64,000 bases of DNA from Paenibacillus sp. LHD-117 (GCF_030929555.1 NZ_JAVFVT010000003.1:218511-282510); one strand, 5' to 3'. Counted from the stretch's first letter, positions 46,483 to 56,212 are shown. The notes: generated by a model from the letters alone, not told the origin. Numbers and translations are program-made.

Positions 46483-48105
46483 GTGATCATGAGTCATGCG
46501 GACTTGAAAGAAGCATTAATCAACGGCGAAACTTCGCTTGGTATCGAATTAGGCTCCACAAGGATCAAAGCGGTGCTAATCGATCGTCGTTTCCAGACTA
46601 TCGCATCAGGCAGCCATGAGTGGGAGAACCTGCTCAAGGACGGGTATTGGACGTACGATCAGGAGGATATTCTAACAGGCCTTCAAACCGCGTATAGCGA
46701 ATTGAAGAAGGATGTTGAACGGAATTACGGAGTGACTCTCCGGACGGCAGGTTCGATCGGATTTTCCGCGATGATGCACGGTTATATGGCATTCGACAAC
46801 AAGGGCGAGCTGCTCGTGCCGTTTCGGACTTGGCGCAACGCAACGACCGGCCAGGCGGCCAAAGAGCTGACGGACCTTTTCCAATTCAATATTCCCGAGC
46901 GCTGGAGTATCGCGCATCTATACCAAGCGATCTTGAATCAAGAGGAGCATGTGCCTCGCATCGATCATGTGACAACGCTTGCAGGATATATCCACTGGCT
47001 GCTGACCGGCAACAAGGCGCTTGGCGTCGGCGATGCCTCCGGCATGTTTCCGATCGATGAAGCTACCCATAACTATCATGCGACGATGGTCAAGCAATTC
47101 GATGAACAAATCGCAGCCAAGGGATTTCCTTGGAAGCTAAACGATCTTCTCCCCAAAGTGTACGTCGCAGGCGAGCAAGCAGGCGAGCTGACGGAAGCGG
47201 GAGCTGCCATTCTGGACCCGGCCGGAGATCTGCAGTCCGGCATTCCGCTCTGTCCTCCGGAAGGCGATGCGGGGACGGGCATGGTGGCGACGAACAGCGT
47301 CAGGAAGCGTACGGGCAACATCTCTGTAGGTACATCCGTTTTCGCCATGATTGTCCTCGAGAAAGAACTGTCCAAGGTGTATCCGGAGATCGATATGGTG
47401 ACGACGCCGGACGGCAGTCCGGTCGGCATGGCGCATGCCAACAACTGCTCCAGCGATCTCAACGCCTGGATCGGCTTGTTCCGGGAATTCTCAGTGGCCA
47501 TGGGATACGAGGCAGACTCCGGCAAATTGTTCAGCGTGTTGCTGAATAAAGCGCTCGAAGCCGATCCGGATGGCGGAGGTTTGCTCAGCTACGGCTATCT
47601 ATCAGGCGAGAATATGACGGGAATCGAAAAAGGCCGGCCGCTCTTCGTCCGCTCGCCGGAAAGCAACTTCAATCTGGCCAATTTCATGCGCACGCACTTG
47701 TTCACGGCATTCGGAGCGCTCAAGATTGGCATGGATATTTTGACCGAAAACGAAAACGTGGCTATCGACAGCATCTTGGCGCATGGCGGTCTATTCAAGA
47801 CTCCTGTCGTCGGACAGCGGATCGTAGCCGCCGCGCTCAATGTACCGATTTCGGTCATGTCCACGGCTGGCGAAGGCGGGGCATGGGGCATGGCGCTGCT
47901 GGCTTCTTACTTGATCGACAAGGAGCAAGAACAGCGTTTGGACGACTTCCTCGAGCGGAAAGTGTTCCAAGATGTCGAGGGACAAGAGATGGCCCCGGAT
48001 CCGGCGGACGTGAAAGGGTTCGAAGCCTTCCTTGAAAGATACAAAGCAGGTCTTGCGATTGAGCAGGCAGCAGTAGACCATCTGCTAGAGAACGGGAGGG
48101 GCTAA
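46483..48105 (+). CDS. FGGY-family kinase in the ribulokinase position
   Basis: A kinase of about 540 residues with an ASKHA fold: phosphate-1 loop [17 protein letters not shown] near the N-terminus, [12 protein letters not shown], and [17 protein letters not shown] near the C-terminus. It is placed directly before araD and araA, so it should phosphorylate L-ribulose. It does not look like classical AraB (which starts with a DFGT motif), and similar kinases are often annotated only as FGGY kinase or ATPase. GTG 46483 is favoured by GGAGAGGGG at 46468-46476; ATG 46489 is possible. Confidence 0.85.
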   Translation: MIMSHADLKEALINGETSLGIELGSTRIKAVLIDRRFQTIASGSHEWENLLKDGYWTYDQEDILTGLQTAYSELKKDVERNYGVTLRTAGSIGFSAMMHGYMAFDNKGELLVPFRTWRNATTGQAAKELTDLFQFNIPERWSIAHLYQAILNQEEHVPRIDHVTTLAGYIHWLLTGNKALGVGDASGMFPIDEATHNYHATMVKQFDEQIAAKGFPWKLNDLLPKVYVAGEQAGELTEAGAAILDPAGDLQSGIPLCPPEGDAGTGMVATNSVRKRTGNISVGTSVFAMIVLEKELSKVYPEIDMVTTPDGSPVGMAHANNCSSDLNAWIGLFREFSVAMGYEADSGKLFSVLLNKALEADPDGGGLLSYGYLSGENMTGIEKGRPLFVRSPESNFNLANFMRTHLFTAFGALKIGMDILTENENVAIDSILAHGGLFKTPVVGQRIVAAALNVPISVMSTAGEGGAWGMALLASYLIDKEQEQRLDDFLERKVFQDVEGQEMAPDPADVKGFEAFLERYKAGLAIEQAAVDHLLENGRG

Positions 48106-48107
48106 CG

Positions 48108-48803
48108 TTGTTAGAACAGCTGAAAGAAGAGGTCTATCAGGCGAACCTGGATTTGCCGAAGCACGGACTCGTGAAATTTACATGGGGCAATGCAAGCGCG
48201 ATCGATCGGGAGAGCGGACTGTTCGTCATTAAACCGAGCGGCGTCAGCTACGAGAAGATGAAGCCGAGCGATATGGTCGTCGTGGATTTGGACGGACTAG
48301 TGGTCGAGGGAAGCTTAAGACCTTCCTCCGATACCGCAACTCACGCCGTCCTGTACAAACATTATCCGCAAATCGGCGGCATCGTGCATACCCACTCGAC
48401 CTGGGCAACGATCTGGGCGCAAGCGGGGCTCGATGTACCCGTCATGGGAACGACGCATGCGGATACCTTTTACGGCGCCGTCCCTTGCGCTCGGTTTCTG
48501 AACCAAGAGGAGGTTGACCGGGGGTACGAAGCAGAAACGGGCCACGTCATTATCGAGACGTTCGAGAAGCGCGGACTGGATGTTATGGCGATTCCGGCCG
48601 TCCTGCTCCAAGGACATGCACCGTTCACCTGGGGGAAAGACGTGAAGTCGGCGGTCGTGAACAGCGTCGTGCTGGAGGAAGTATGCAAAATGAACTTGTA
48701 CGCGCGTCAGTTGAACAACTTTGCCAAAGAACTGCCGCAGGGCATTCTCGATAAACACTATCTCCGCAAGCACGGAAAAGACGCCTATTACGGGCAAAAG
48801 TAA
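48108..48803 (+). CDS. araD: L-ribulose-5-phosphate 4-epimerase
   Basis: A 231-residue class II aldolase-family enzyme that converts L-ribulose 5-phosphate to D-xylulose 5-phosphate. Zinc ligands are His94 and His96 (HTHST) and His170 (QGHAPFTWG). GNASAID and KPSGVSYE form the phosphate site, as in E. coli AraD. It starts at a TTG 2 bp after the kinase stop, with GGGAGGGG upstream. Confidence 0.96.
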   Translation: MLEQLKEEVYQANLDLPKHGLVKFTWGNASAIDRESGLFVIKPSGVSYEKMKPSDMVVVDLDGLVVEGSLRPSSDTATHAVLYKHYPQIGGIVHTHSTWATIWAQAGLDVPVMGTTHADTFYGAVPCARFLNQEEVDRGYEAETGHVIIETFEKRGLDVMAIPAVLLQGHAPFTWGKDVKSAVVNSVVLEEVCKMNLYARQLNNFAKELPQGILDKHYLRKHGKDAYYGQK

Positions 48804-48848
48804 TTGGACTTATTCCTTACTTAAATTATAGAAAAGAGGATGATCAGG

Positions 48849-50273
48849 ATGTCAGTAACAGCAGCTAAACAGTTTTGGTTCGTCGTAGGTTCGCAGCATT
48901 TGTACGGGGAAGAAGCGCTGGCCGAGGTCAAAGCGCACGCGCAGACGATGACGGACGCCTTGAATAATAGCGGTGTACTGCCTTACCCGATCGTGTTGCA
49001 GGACCTGGCGGTCAGCGCGGATAAAATCACCAGCATCATGAAAGAGATTAACTACCGCGACGAAGTGGCGGGCGTCATTACTTGGATGCATACATTCTCG
49101 CCTGCGAAGATGTGGATTCGCGGCACGAAGCTGCTGCAGAAGCCTTTGCTTCACTTGGCCACTCAATACAACGAAAGTATTCCATGGGCAACGATCGACA
49201 TGGACTTCATGAACCTGAACCAAGCCGCTCACGGCGATCGCGAATACGGCTTTATCAATGCGCGTCTGAAAAAGCAAAACAAAATCGTCGTCGGCTACTG
49301 GGAGCGTCCGGAAGTACAGAAGCAAATTGCGGACTGGATGGACGTAGCGGTTGCCTACAACGAAAGCTTCAACGTCAAAGTCGCCCGTTTCGGAGACAAC
49401 ATGCGCAACGTGGGCGTAACGGAAGGCGACAAGGTCGAAGCGCAAATCCAATTCGGATGGACCGTGGACTACTACGGCATCGGCGACCTCGTGCAATACG
49501 TGAATGCCGTTACCGAGCAAGAGATCGATGATCTGATGGGCGAATACGCGGAGCTGTACGACTTCGATTACGGCACGAACAGCAAAGAGTCTTGGGAAGC
49601 CAGCGTCAGAGTCCAAGCTAGCTATGAAATCGCCATGAAACGTTTCTTCGACGAGAGAGGCTACAATGCCTTTACGACAAACTTCGAGGATCTGCATGGC
49701 ATGAAGCAGCTTCCGGGACTTGCCGTTCAACGTCTGATGGCGCAAGGCTACGGCTTCGCAGGCGAAGGCGACTGGAAGACGGCCGCGCTCGACCGCTTGC
49801 TGAAAGTGATGAGCCGCAACCAGAATACGGGCTTCATGGAGGATTACACGTACGAGATGGCGGCCGGACAGGAAGCGATCCTTCAATCCCATATGCTCGA
49901 AGTGGATCCGTCCTTGGCAAGCAACAAGCCAAAAATCATTGTGAATCCGCTCGGAATCGGCGACCGCGAAGATCCTGCTCGTTTCGTATTCGACGGCAAA
50001 TCCGGCGAAGGCGTCGTCGTCTCCATGGCCGATTTCGGCACCCATTATAAACTGCTAATCAACGAGGTTTCTGCATTCGAACCGACGGTTCCGGCTCCTA
50101 ACCTGCCGGTAGCTCGCGTCCTGTGGACCGTGAAACCGAACTTCCAGGATGGGGTGAAGGCTTGGATCGAGAATGGCGGCGGCCATCATACCGTCGTATC
50201 CTTGAACCTGACGACCGACCAGATCGTCACCTACGCGAAGCTGGTGAACCTGGAGTACGTCGTTATTAAGTAA
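48849..50273 (+). CDS. araA: L-arabinose isomerase
   Basis: A 474-residue isomerase converting L-arabinose to L-ribulose in the cytoplasm. The N-terminus [16 protein letters not shown] and the internal [14 protein letters not shown] are diagnostic of AraA. The start at ATG 48849 is 9 bp from AAGAGG; an in-frame ATG at 48840 abuts the ribosome site. It is the last gene of the arabinose operon and is followed by a strong terminator. Confidence 0.97.
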   Translation: MSVTAAKQFWFVVGSQHLYGEEALAEVKAHAQTMTDALNNSGVLPYPIVLQDLAVSADKITSIMKEINYRDEVAGVITWMHTFSPAKMWIRGTKLLQKPLLHLATQYNESIPWATIDMDFMNLNQAAHGDREYGFINARLKKQNKIVVGYWERPEVQKQIADWMDVAVAYNESFNVKVARFGDNMRNVGVTEGDKVEAQIQFGWTVDYYGIGDLVQYVNAVTEQEIDDLMGEYAELYDFDYGTNSKESWEASVRVQASYEIAMKRFFDERGYNAFTTNFEDLHGMKQLPGLAVQRLMAQGYGFAGEGDWKTAALDRLLKVMSRNQNTGFMEDYTYEMAAGQEAILQSHMLEVDPSLASNKPKIIVNPLGIGDREDPARFVFDGKSGEGVVVSMADFGTHYKLLINEVSAFEPTVPAPNLPVARVLWTVKPNFQDGVKAWIENGGGHHTVVSLNLTTDQIVTYAKLVNLEYVVIK

Positions 50274-50300
50274 CCTTTATTGGATAATAAAGTAGAACGT

Positions 50301-50357
50301 AAAGAAACCGCTTCTTGTGTAAATGGTTGATTCCATTTACCAAGGAGCGGTTTCTTT
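50301..50357 (+). terminator. Terminator of the arabinose operon
   Basis: AAAGAAACCGCT pairs with AGCGGTTTCTTT, with a second inner stem AAATGG/CCATTT, and ends in a T-run. Confidence 0.9.
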
Positions 50358-50446
50358 TTGCCGACTTCAGAGGGCCGTTATGCATATTTTTCCTGGATGC
50401 GATTCATACTGAATCTGATGTTTAAAGAAGGATGAAGGTGGTAGGA

Positions 50447-50917
50447 ATGACTATCTTTGTTTACAGTATGGTCGCTTGGATCGTCATTACTTTGTTCGCC
50501 TTACTCCCGAAGAAATTGCCTATTACGGAAAACTTGTGTGTTTATTTCTGCATCTGTCTACTGATGACGTCCACATTCACAACGATCATCCACAATTTTA
50601 AATTAATCGAATTCAGCGACAAACTTGATATTTTTTTCTGCCGTGAGTTTACGCGTTATATCATCTATCCGGTCCTGCTGCTTGTGTTTACGAATGTTTT
50701 TTTTGCCGCTCGGTCGGCGGCGCTGCGCTTCGGAATGGTGCTCTTTACGTTCGCTGCGCTATGCTCCGTCCATTTCTCATTCAAGTTCATGCAGGCCATG
50801 ACCTTTCCTCACTGGAACCCCCTGCTAAGCATGCTCATGTTCGCGTTTTTTATGGCGGCCGCCTGGCTGCTGGAGAAAATTTTCGCCTATTTTTTCCGCA
50901 AGGAGGAGGTTATATAA
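50447..50917 (+). CDS. Small membrane protein, CBO0543-like
   Basis: About 156 residues with five predicted membrane helices (for example VYSMVAWIVITLFALLP and YPVLLLVFTNVFF). It resembles the CBO0543-type family of Firmicutes membrane proteins of unknown function. ATG 50447 is favoured by AAGGTGG just upstream; ATG 50432 is also in frame. It is paired with a similar membrane protein 3 bp downstream. Confidence 0.6.
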   Translation: MTIFVYSMVAWIVITLFALLPKKLPITENLCVYFCICLLMTSTFTTIIHNFKLIEFSDKLDIFFCREFTRYIIYPVLLLVFTNVFFAARSAALRFGMVLFTFAALCSVHFSFKFMQAMTFPHWNPLLSMLMFAFFMAAAWLLEKIFAYFFRKEEVI

Positions 50918-50920
50918 GCC

Positions 50921-51424
50921 GTGATCATTCACTACGACAATCGTTTCAATGCAAATGAATGGTTCGTGATCGGAATGCTAACCCTCGTCATTATCCTTCT
51001 TGCGGTGCTGCCGAGGCGTTTTCCCGTAAAATGGGCTGCCGTTTTTACCCTATACGGAGCATTTTCCGGATTGTACCTGGACCATACGCTCGCCGTAGAG
51101 CCGTTAGACTATTACGACGTGAATGATAACTCCAGCTTTGAGTTACTGGACTTTTTGACATATGTCATATACGGTCCATTTTCCTATTTGTTAGCCTACC
51201 TTCATGACCGCTGGAAAATCAAACCATCACGCGATCCTCTATATGTGTTGTGCTGGGCGCTGTTGTCTGTAGGCGTGGAATGGTTTGCTATGAAAATAGG
51301 CGTTTTTCACTATAAAAACGGATACAATCTTTATTACTCTTTCCCGATCTATCTTCTGGTGATCAGCTTGTCTCTTCTTTTCTTTCACAAAATGAACGGC
51401 ATGAGGACGGAACGCGGAGTTTAA
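50921..51424 (+). CDS. Small membrane protein, CBO0543-like (second)
   Basis: A 167-residue protein with about five membrane helices and a conserved-looking acidic segment (LDHTLAVEPLDYYDVND). It starts at GTG 50921 with AGGAGG at 50904-50909 inside the end of the previous gene, so the two are cotranscribed. It is of the same general type as its neighbour, suggesting an ancient duplication. Function unknown. Confidence 0.6.
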   Translation: MIIHYDNRFNANEWFVIGMLTLVIILLAVLPRRFPVKWAAVFTLYGAFSGLYLDHTLAVEPLDYYDVNDNSSFELLDFLTYVIYGPFSYLLAYLHDRWKIKPSRDPLYVLCWALLSVGVEWFAMKIGVFHYKNGYNLYYSFPIYLLVISLSLLFFHKMNGMRTERGV

Positions 51425-51446
51425 TGAATCTGCCAACTTAGTCTTA

Positions 51447-51475
51447 TTGTTAGCATAGCGATATAAGTGTATAAT
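51447..51475 (+). promoter_or_regulatory. Promoter of the toxin-antitoxin operon
   Basis: TTGTTA (51447-51452), a 17-bp spacer and TATAAT (51470-51475) lie 28 bp upstream of the antitoxin start. Confidence 0.7.
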
Positions 51476-51503
51476 AAAGGTATCCTATTGCTATTGGAGG
51501 GCG

Positions 51504-51794
51504 ATGAACTTGAAAATTAAGCCTTCAGCCGTCATTCGTAACAATTACAACGAAATCGCAGAATGGTGCAAGGAAACCGGTGAACCCGTTTACCTCACCA
51601 AAAATGGCGAGGGTGACCTCGTGGTCATGGATATCGAAGCTTTTACAAGACGCGAAAGTATGTTGAAACTTAGAGAGCACCTTGTAGCAGCTGAGGAAGA
51701 TCGATTATACGGGAATAAAGGATATTCAATTGAAGAAACCGTATCTTTGATGCAAAAAGCAGTTAATGAGGTTATGGATGCAAAACGAAAATAA
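51504..51794 (+). CDS. Phd/YefM-type antitoxin
   Basis: A 96-residue antitoxin. The N-terminal Phd fold binds DNA (SAVIRNNYNEIAEWCKETGEPVYLTKNG), followed by VVMDIEAFTRRE and a C-terminal helix that would neutralise the toxin. TTGGAGGGCG precedes the ATG. The gene overlaps the toxin gene by 17 bp, the usual order and coupling for this type II system; the complex probably represses its own promoter at 51447-51475. Confidence 0.85.
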   Translation: MNLKIKPSAVIRNNYNEIAEWCKETGEPVYLTKNGEGDLVVMDIEAFTRRESMLKLREHLVAAEEDRLYGNKGYSIEETVSLMQKAVNEVMDAKRK

Positions 51795-52101
51795 GCGTCA
51801 TGCCGTGATTGTGTCAGAACGAGCAGTCGGAATGTTGGTCGATCATGCACGTTTCCTTGCGAATGTAAGCGAAGAGGCTGCTCAGAATTTGATTAAGGAT
51901 TTTCAATCAGCATCGATGTCTTTGGAAACGTTTCCTGAACGTAACCCTTGGCTTATTGATTCCGCTTTGCCGATAAACAAATACCGCAAACTCGTATTTG
52001 GAAAGCGTTATCTTATCATTTATCAGTTCAAAAACGATCATGTATATGTAGATTTTATTATAGACTGTAGGCAAGAGTATGCTTGGCTCCACCAAACATA
52101 A
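51778..52101 (+). CDS. RelE/ParE-family toxin
   Basis: A 107-residue toxin of the RelE/ParE superfamily. Visible features are the N-terminal strand VIVSERAVGMLVDHARFLA, the pattern RKLVFGKRYLIIYQFKNDHVYVDFI and the terminal RQEYAW. RelE members cleave mRNA at the ribosome and ParE members poison gyrase; which applies is not certain. The start within the antitoxin gene at 51778 is favoured over 51766 by TGAGG spacing. Confidence 0.8.
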   Translation: MQNENKRHAVIVSERAVGMLVDHARFLANVSEEAAQNLIKDFQSASMSLETFPERNPWLIDSALPINKYRKLVFGKRYLIIYQFKNDHVYVDFIIDCRQEYAWLHQT

Positions 52102-52110
52102 AAAGATGAA

Positions 52111-52136
52111 GGCCAGCCGGTAATATTCTGCTGGCC
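52111..52136 (+). terminator. Hairpin after the toxin gene
   Basis: GGCCAGC (52111-52117) pairs with GCTGGCC (52130-52136), followed by a T-rich stretch. Confidence 0.6.
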
Positions 52137-52185
52137 GTGTTTATTATAATCGTTGAACCGACAAAATGCCGATTCTGCGGTTTTA

Positions 52186-52241
52186 ATAAGCAACTCAACA
52201 GTTGCTTATGCTTGACAAGCAACCGTACGGTTGCTTATAAT
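52186..52241 (+). promoter_or_regulatory. arsR promoter with two palindromes
   Basis: TTGACA (52212-52217) and TATAAT (52236-52241) have an 18-bp spacer that is filled by AAGCAACCGTACGGTTGCTT (52217-52236). A second inverted repeat, ATAAGCAAC-N6-GTTGCTTAT, lies at 52186-52209. Both share the half-site AAGCAAC and are probable operators for the ArsR-type product. Confidence 0.8.
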
Positions 52242-52247
52242 CGATAC

Positions 52248-52526
52248 ATGAACGGGGACAAAGACGCTATATTCAAAGCACTTGCCGACTCGAATCGGCG
52301 GCTTATTTTGGACGAACTATCCGAACGCAACGAGATGACGTTATATGAGCTTTCGGTACGTCTCATTATGAAGCACGATCTTTCCATATCGCGACAGGCG
52401 ATAGCTAAACATCTTTCTGTATTGGAAGATGCAGGGCTTGTAAGATCGGAAAAAAAGGGGAAATATAGAGTGGTTATATTCAACAACGAACCTCTTAAAA
52501 ATTTGCTCAAAGGATGGATAGAGTAA
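52248..52526 (+). CDS. ArsR-family winged-helix repressor
   Basis: A 92-residue repressor: FKALADSNRRLILDELSERN, then LSISRQAIAKHLSVLEDAGL and VRSEKKGKYRVVIF form the helix-turn-helix and wing. No metal-binding Cys cluster is visible, so it probably senses something other than a metal. The ATG lies only 6 bp past the -10 box with no ribosome site, so the transcript may be leaderless. Its TAA overlaps the ATG of the VOC gene. Confidence 0.85.
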   Translation: MNGDKDAIFKALADSNRRLILDELSERNEMTLYELSVRLIMKHDLSISRQAIAKHLSVLEDAGLVRSEKKGKYRVVIFNNEPLKNLLKGWIE

Positions 52527-52909
52527 TGAAAATTATTGTTACTAGTATTTTCGTTCAAGATCAAGACAAGGCATTGGCGTTTTATACAGAAACGCTGGGT
52601 TTTGTAAAAAAGCATGACGTTCCCGTCGGAAAATTCAGGTGGATAACGGTTGTTTCTCCCGGCGAGCAGGACGGTACCGAGCTGTTACTTGAACCGAATG
52701 ACCATCCTGCCGCCAAAGAGTATCAAAAGAAGATACTTGCCGATGGTATCCCAGCAACCATGTTTGGCGTTGAAGATATTAATTATGAGTACAATCGATT
52801 ATTGGAAAACGGCGTGAGTTTTACGATAGAGCCGACAAAAATGGGCGATCTCACAATAGCTGTCTTCAACGATACATGCGGCAACCTTATTCAGATTATG
52901 CAGAAGTAA
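52526..52909 (+). CDS. VOC-superfamily protein (glyoxalase/bleomycin-resistance type)
   Basis: A 127-residue vicinal-oxygen-chelate protein with two babbb halves: IFVQDQDKALAFYTETLGF at the start and GNLIQIMQ at the end. It may act on a small organic compound or drug. Translationally coupled to the ArsR gene (TAATG overlap), a common pairing in which the regulator controls the VOC protein. Confidence 0.85.
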   Translation: MKIIVTSIFVQDQDKALAFYTETLGFVKKHDVPVGKFRWITVVSPGEQDGTELLLEPNDHPAAKEYQKKILADGIPATMFGVEDINYEYNRLLENGVSFTIEPTKMGDLTIAVFNDTCGNLIQIMQK

Positions 52910-52930
52910 TTTTCCTATAAGCATGCAGTG

Positions 52931-52958
52931 AAAAAGCAGCCGATTATGGCTGCTTTTT
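52931..52958. terminator. Bidirectional terminator
   Basis: AAAAAGCAGCC pairs with GGCTGCTTTTT around a 6-base loop, serving the convergent VOC and flippase genes. Confidence 0.9.
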
Positions 52959-52973
52959 CTTTCTCAAATAAAC

Positions 52974-54524
52974 TTACCATGGAATCGAAAATCGGTGGCG
53001 CGTACTTTTCCAATTCAACGTACCCGTCAAGATGAGTGCGGCGAAATAGAGTAACAAGGAACAGACGATCGAAGCGATAACGCACCATAACTGCGGCAAA
53101 CCATATCCGGCAACATAGTTGTAGATCCAGTGACCGCCTATCGCCATCAGCATCATGCAGATCCCAACCTTGACGTAAGGATAAATACTCCAATAAAATC
53201 CGATCGAGCCTGAGATGGAAAAGAAGTTCAGCAGTGTTTGCATCACAATGCCGATACCGATGCCGTAAGCAACGCCGCTAATACCGAATTGGCTGCCTAA
53301 TACGAAGATCGAAACAGCCTTGAATGCGGTGGCTATTACATAATTCCACAGCGTTGCTTTCGCGCGGCCGAGACCGAGCAGAATCGCATGAAGGGGAGCG
53401 TCAAAATAATGCAGGAAAAACATCGGAGCCAGTATTTTCAGAAGCAATCCTGCTTCCGGAGCATTATAGATCAGTGTCGTTAGCGGAGTTGCCCATTCGT
53501 ACAGAATGACGGTCGCCGGCGCGCCTATCAGTAGTCCAAACTTCATAGCCTGATGCATCCGCTCATGGATGAGCAGACTGTTCTTGTTCGCCGCTGCCTC
53601 GCCAATCGCAGGAATGAGAGCGGTGGACAAGGACTGCGTAATAAAGCTTGGCATGAAGAGCAACGGGAATGTGTAGCCGGCCAGCAGGCCAAATTGTTTC
53701 GTGGCCAAAGCCGTGCCGATGCCGGCCAGCGCCAGACTGGTTGTAATGAGAAGCGGCTGGAAGGTGCTGTATAAGGATTGAATGACACCATGCCCGGTTG
53801 TCGGCAGTCCAATCTGCAGCAGTTCTCCGAGCGTGCTTCTTCCTTGTTTCAGGTGGCTTGCCCAAGTCTCGCCCGGCATCTTCGGTTCTCCGTAAAGTTT
53901 GTAGCTTGTGACCAGGAACAAGAGGCTGATCGCTTCGCTGACGACAGAGGCAGCCATCGCTCCGGCAGCCGCATAAGCGACGCCGTAAGGCAGCAATAGG
54001 TGGACCAGCGCAAGTACGCAGGCGATTTGAACCGTATGCTCGAGCACATCGGAAGCGGCAATGGTCTTCATCTGCTGCATACCGCGGAAGTATCCTTTTA
54101 ATACGGCAGAAATAGCGATGATCGGCGCGATCGGCGTAATCGCCAGCATCGCGTAATAGGCGCGTTGATCGCTTAACAGTATGGATGCGATCCACTCAGA
54201 TCCAAGCAACGATACGGTCGTGAGCGTTATGCTCAAAAATCCCGTGACAGCGAGCGAGACATGCAAGATGCGTCTCACTTTTTTTCGTTCTCCGCGAGCG
54301 TGAGCTTCTGCGACCAACTTTGAGATGGCTACCGGCAATCCGAGCTCCGTAATCGTAATGACGAGCGGGACGAGCGGATGCGCCATCATCAAGATGCCGA
54401 TACCCTCTGCGCCCAGTAAGCGAGCGATATACATGCCGCTGATAAAACCGAGAATACGGTTAATGAAAGCAGCGACAGATAAGACCAGCGCGCCTCGCAT
54501 GAACGATTGTCCGTGTTGTGACAT
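52974..54524 (-). CDS. spoVB: SpoVB-like polysaccharide/lipid flippase (MVF/MATE fold)
   Basis: A 516-residue integral membrane protein with about 14 helices. The N-terminus GALVLSVAAFINRILGFISGMYIARLLGAEGIGI and QSLYSTFQPLLI are typical of SpoVB/YtgP-type stage V sporulation proteins that flip lipid-linked precursors. AGGAGG upstream selects ATG 54524. It stands alone on the minus strand. Several paralogues occur in spore formers, so SpoVB itself versus a paralogue is not certain. Confidence 0.85.
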   Translation of the reverse strand: MSQHGQSFMRGALVLSVAAFINRILGFISGMYIARLLGAEGIGILMMAHPLVPLVITITELGLPVAISKLVAEAHARGERKKVRRILHVSLAVTGFLSITLTTVSLLGSEWIASILLSDQRAYYAMLAITPIAPIIAISAVLKGYFRGMQQMKTIAASDVLEHTVQIACVLALVHLLLPYGVAYAAAGAMAASVVSEAISLLFLVTSYKLYGEPKMPGETWASHLKQGRSTLGELLQIGLPTTGHGVIQSLYSTFQPLLITTSLALAGIGTALATKQFGLLAGYTFPLLFMPSFITQSLSTALIPAIGEAAANKNSLLIHERMHQAMKFGLLIGAPATVILYEWATPLTTLIYNAPEAGLLLKILAPMFFLHYFDAPLHAILLGLGRAKATLWNYVIATAFKAVSIFVLGSQFGISGVAYGIGIGIVMQTLLNFFSISGSIGFYWSIYPYVKVGICMMLMAIGGHWIYNYVAGYGLPQLWCVIASIVCSLLLYFAALILTGTLNWKSTRHRFSIPW

Positions 54525-54546
54525 GACTTGTATCCTCCTGACTATC

Positions 54547-54564
54547 GAATACTTAAGTGTATTC
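54547..54564. promoter_or_regulatory. Palindrome upstream of the flippase gene
   Basis: GAATACTTAAGTGTATTC has 6-bp arms (GAATAC/GTATTC) around a symmetric centre, 23 bp upstream of the flippase start. It could be a repressor site or part of the promoter. Confidence 0.4.
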
Positions 54565-54792
54565 AATACTTGGAAAAGCATGCGAACAAGCCGGTGTTGA
54601 TTTCATTTTTGGACTTCCAAAGATTATGAATGATGAATTGGAAAAAGATTGTTTATGGATGACTTTGAAAGAATAAAGCAAATAACAATAAAAAGTCCAA
54701 CTTAACTTAATTTTTTGCATGTTATTTTAGAAAAATCAATGTTAATTTGTATAATATTCTAACTTAACTTTTATGGATGGAGGTCATCTGTA

Positions 54793-55608
54793 TTGTCAGC
54801 TAACCATAACGAAAGCTATTCCAGATATGTGAATACGATTACCGGTTGTGTGGCAGATGTGGAGTCTGCGAACATTCATGGCGGGGGAAAAACCTATCCA
54901 GGAGCTGTCATGCCATTCGGCATGGTGCAACTCAGCCCTGATACTATTACCGGTGGGGATAACGGGCCGGGTTATAGCTATCACCATGAAACGATTGAAG
55001 GTTTCAGTTTCAACCATTTGAGTGGAATAGGATGGTATGGCGATTTAGGGAATTTGCAAGTCATGCCTACGACAGGAGAGATAAGATTCCATAGCGGCAG
55101 CAACAGCCATGATTTGTATCAAACTGATAAACCTGGCTGGAAATCACGTTATGATCATACATCCGAAGTTACGCAGGCAGGTTATTATGCGGTGACGCTT
55201 GATGATTATCATATTCGTGCGGAAATGACAGCTACATATCGTGCGGGTATACTTCGATTTACGTTTCTTGAAACCGATGACGGTCAGATTCAAATTGATT
55301 TGGCCAGAAGAATTGCTGGTCGGTCTACAAAACAATACATTAAGGTAACCGGTAGAGATACAATAGAAGGCTGGATTCATTGTCCACCGGAAGGTGGCGG
55401 GTTTGGACATGGAGAAGGTCATGTCAATTATACGCTTTATTTTTACGGAAAGTTTAATAAACAATGGAACTCTTTTGGATTGTGGAATAAAGGGGACGAT
55501 CTGGGGTCAATTACTGAATGTCAGGAAGAGGATCTAGGATTTTATGCCGTGAGTGGAAAACCACCAATGGATGTGGATGGACTTGTTGATGAGCGGCAAA
55601 ACCCATGA
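54793..55608 (+). pseudogene. Truncated GH92 alpha-mannosidase (N-terminal part only)
   Basis: 271 residues from a TTG start with GGAGGT upstream. The sequence VNTITGCV, then HGGGKTYPGAVMPFGMVQLSPDT and GPGYSYHHETIEGFSFNHLSG is the N-terminal beta domain of GH92 alpha-mannosidases. Full enzymes are about 700-760 residues; the catalytic alpha/alpha-barrel half is missing and no continuation is found in the next 120 bp. It is almost certainly inactive, and is the first of several broken genes here. Confidence 0.8.
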
Positions 55609-55727
55609 ACCCTCAAAATGTAATATTTTAGAAAATTTTTAGAATTGCTTTCGAGGGTGTTTATACTTCTCCTTTAGACTAAGGTTGTAGGCAAGAGAAA
55701 CCATATAACCTTAAAGGAGAGATTAAT

Positions 55728-56159
55728 ATGAATACACAAAATAAAGCGCAAAATGCACTGGAAGACATCAAAGTCAGCTCGAAACTGAAGATTGCTACGC
55801 TGTGGGCGAGTTTTATGTTTCTCTATATTTATGTTGATTATTTCGCCTTATATATGCCGGGCAAAATAGAAGGTATTCTGGCAGGAAAAATATTTATATT
55901 TGACATTTCATATGTCTTTCTATTGATAGCACTGATTTCGGTAACAATTCCAGCTCTTATGATTTTCCTTTCTGTTGCCCTGCCGGCAAAAGTAAGTCGC
56001 TGGGCAAATATCATTATTGCCGCGGTGTATATTCCCTATACATTGTTTAATTTGACAGGAGAGGCTTGGGTGCACATGGTGTTTGGCGCTGTTGTAGAAG
56101 TCGCTCTTCTTTGTCTAATTATCTGGTATGCATGGAAATGGCCTTCTTCGTTACGGTAA
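55728..56159 (+). CDS. Four-helix membrane protein, DUF6326-like
   Basis: A 143-residue protein with four predicted membrane helices; the pattern LKIATLWASFMFLYIYVDYFALYMPG resembles the DUF6326 family of unknown function. AAAGGAGAG precedes the ATG. A second, near-identical copy of its C-terminal end lies directly downstream (56160-56212), so it may be a hybrid formed by recombination between two tandem paralogues. Confidence 0.7.
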   Translation: MNTQNKAQNALEDIKVSSKLKIATLWASFMFLYIYVDYFALYMPGKIEGILAGKIFIFDISYVFLLIALISVTIPALMIFLSVALPAKVSRWANIIIAAVYIPYTLFNLTGEAWVHMVFGAVVEVALLCLIIWYAWKWPSSLR

Positions 56160-56212
56160 TTACGTTACTAATTATCTTTACTGCATGGAAGTGGCCTAGG
56201 CAGGATAGCTAG
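56159..56212 (+). pseudogene. Duplicate tail of the DUF6326-like gene
   Basis: Right after the stop, another frame reads TLLIIFTAWKWPRQDS and then TAG, closely matching the end of the preceding protein (LCLIIWYAWKWPSS). It has no start and is the leftover 3' end of a lost tandem paralogue. Confidence 0.65.

Noticed and set aside
48852..50045. A 397-codon open frame antisense to araA
   Set aside because: It lies entirely within araA on the opposite strand, has no ribosome site or recognisable motifs, and arises from the codon bias of araA.
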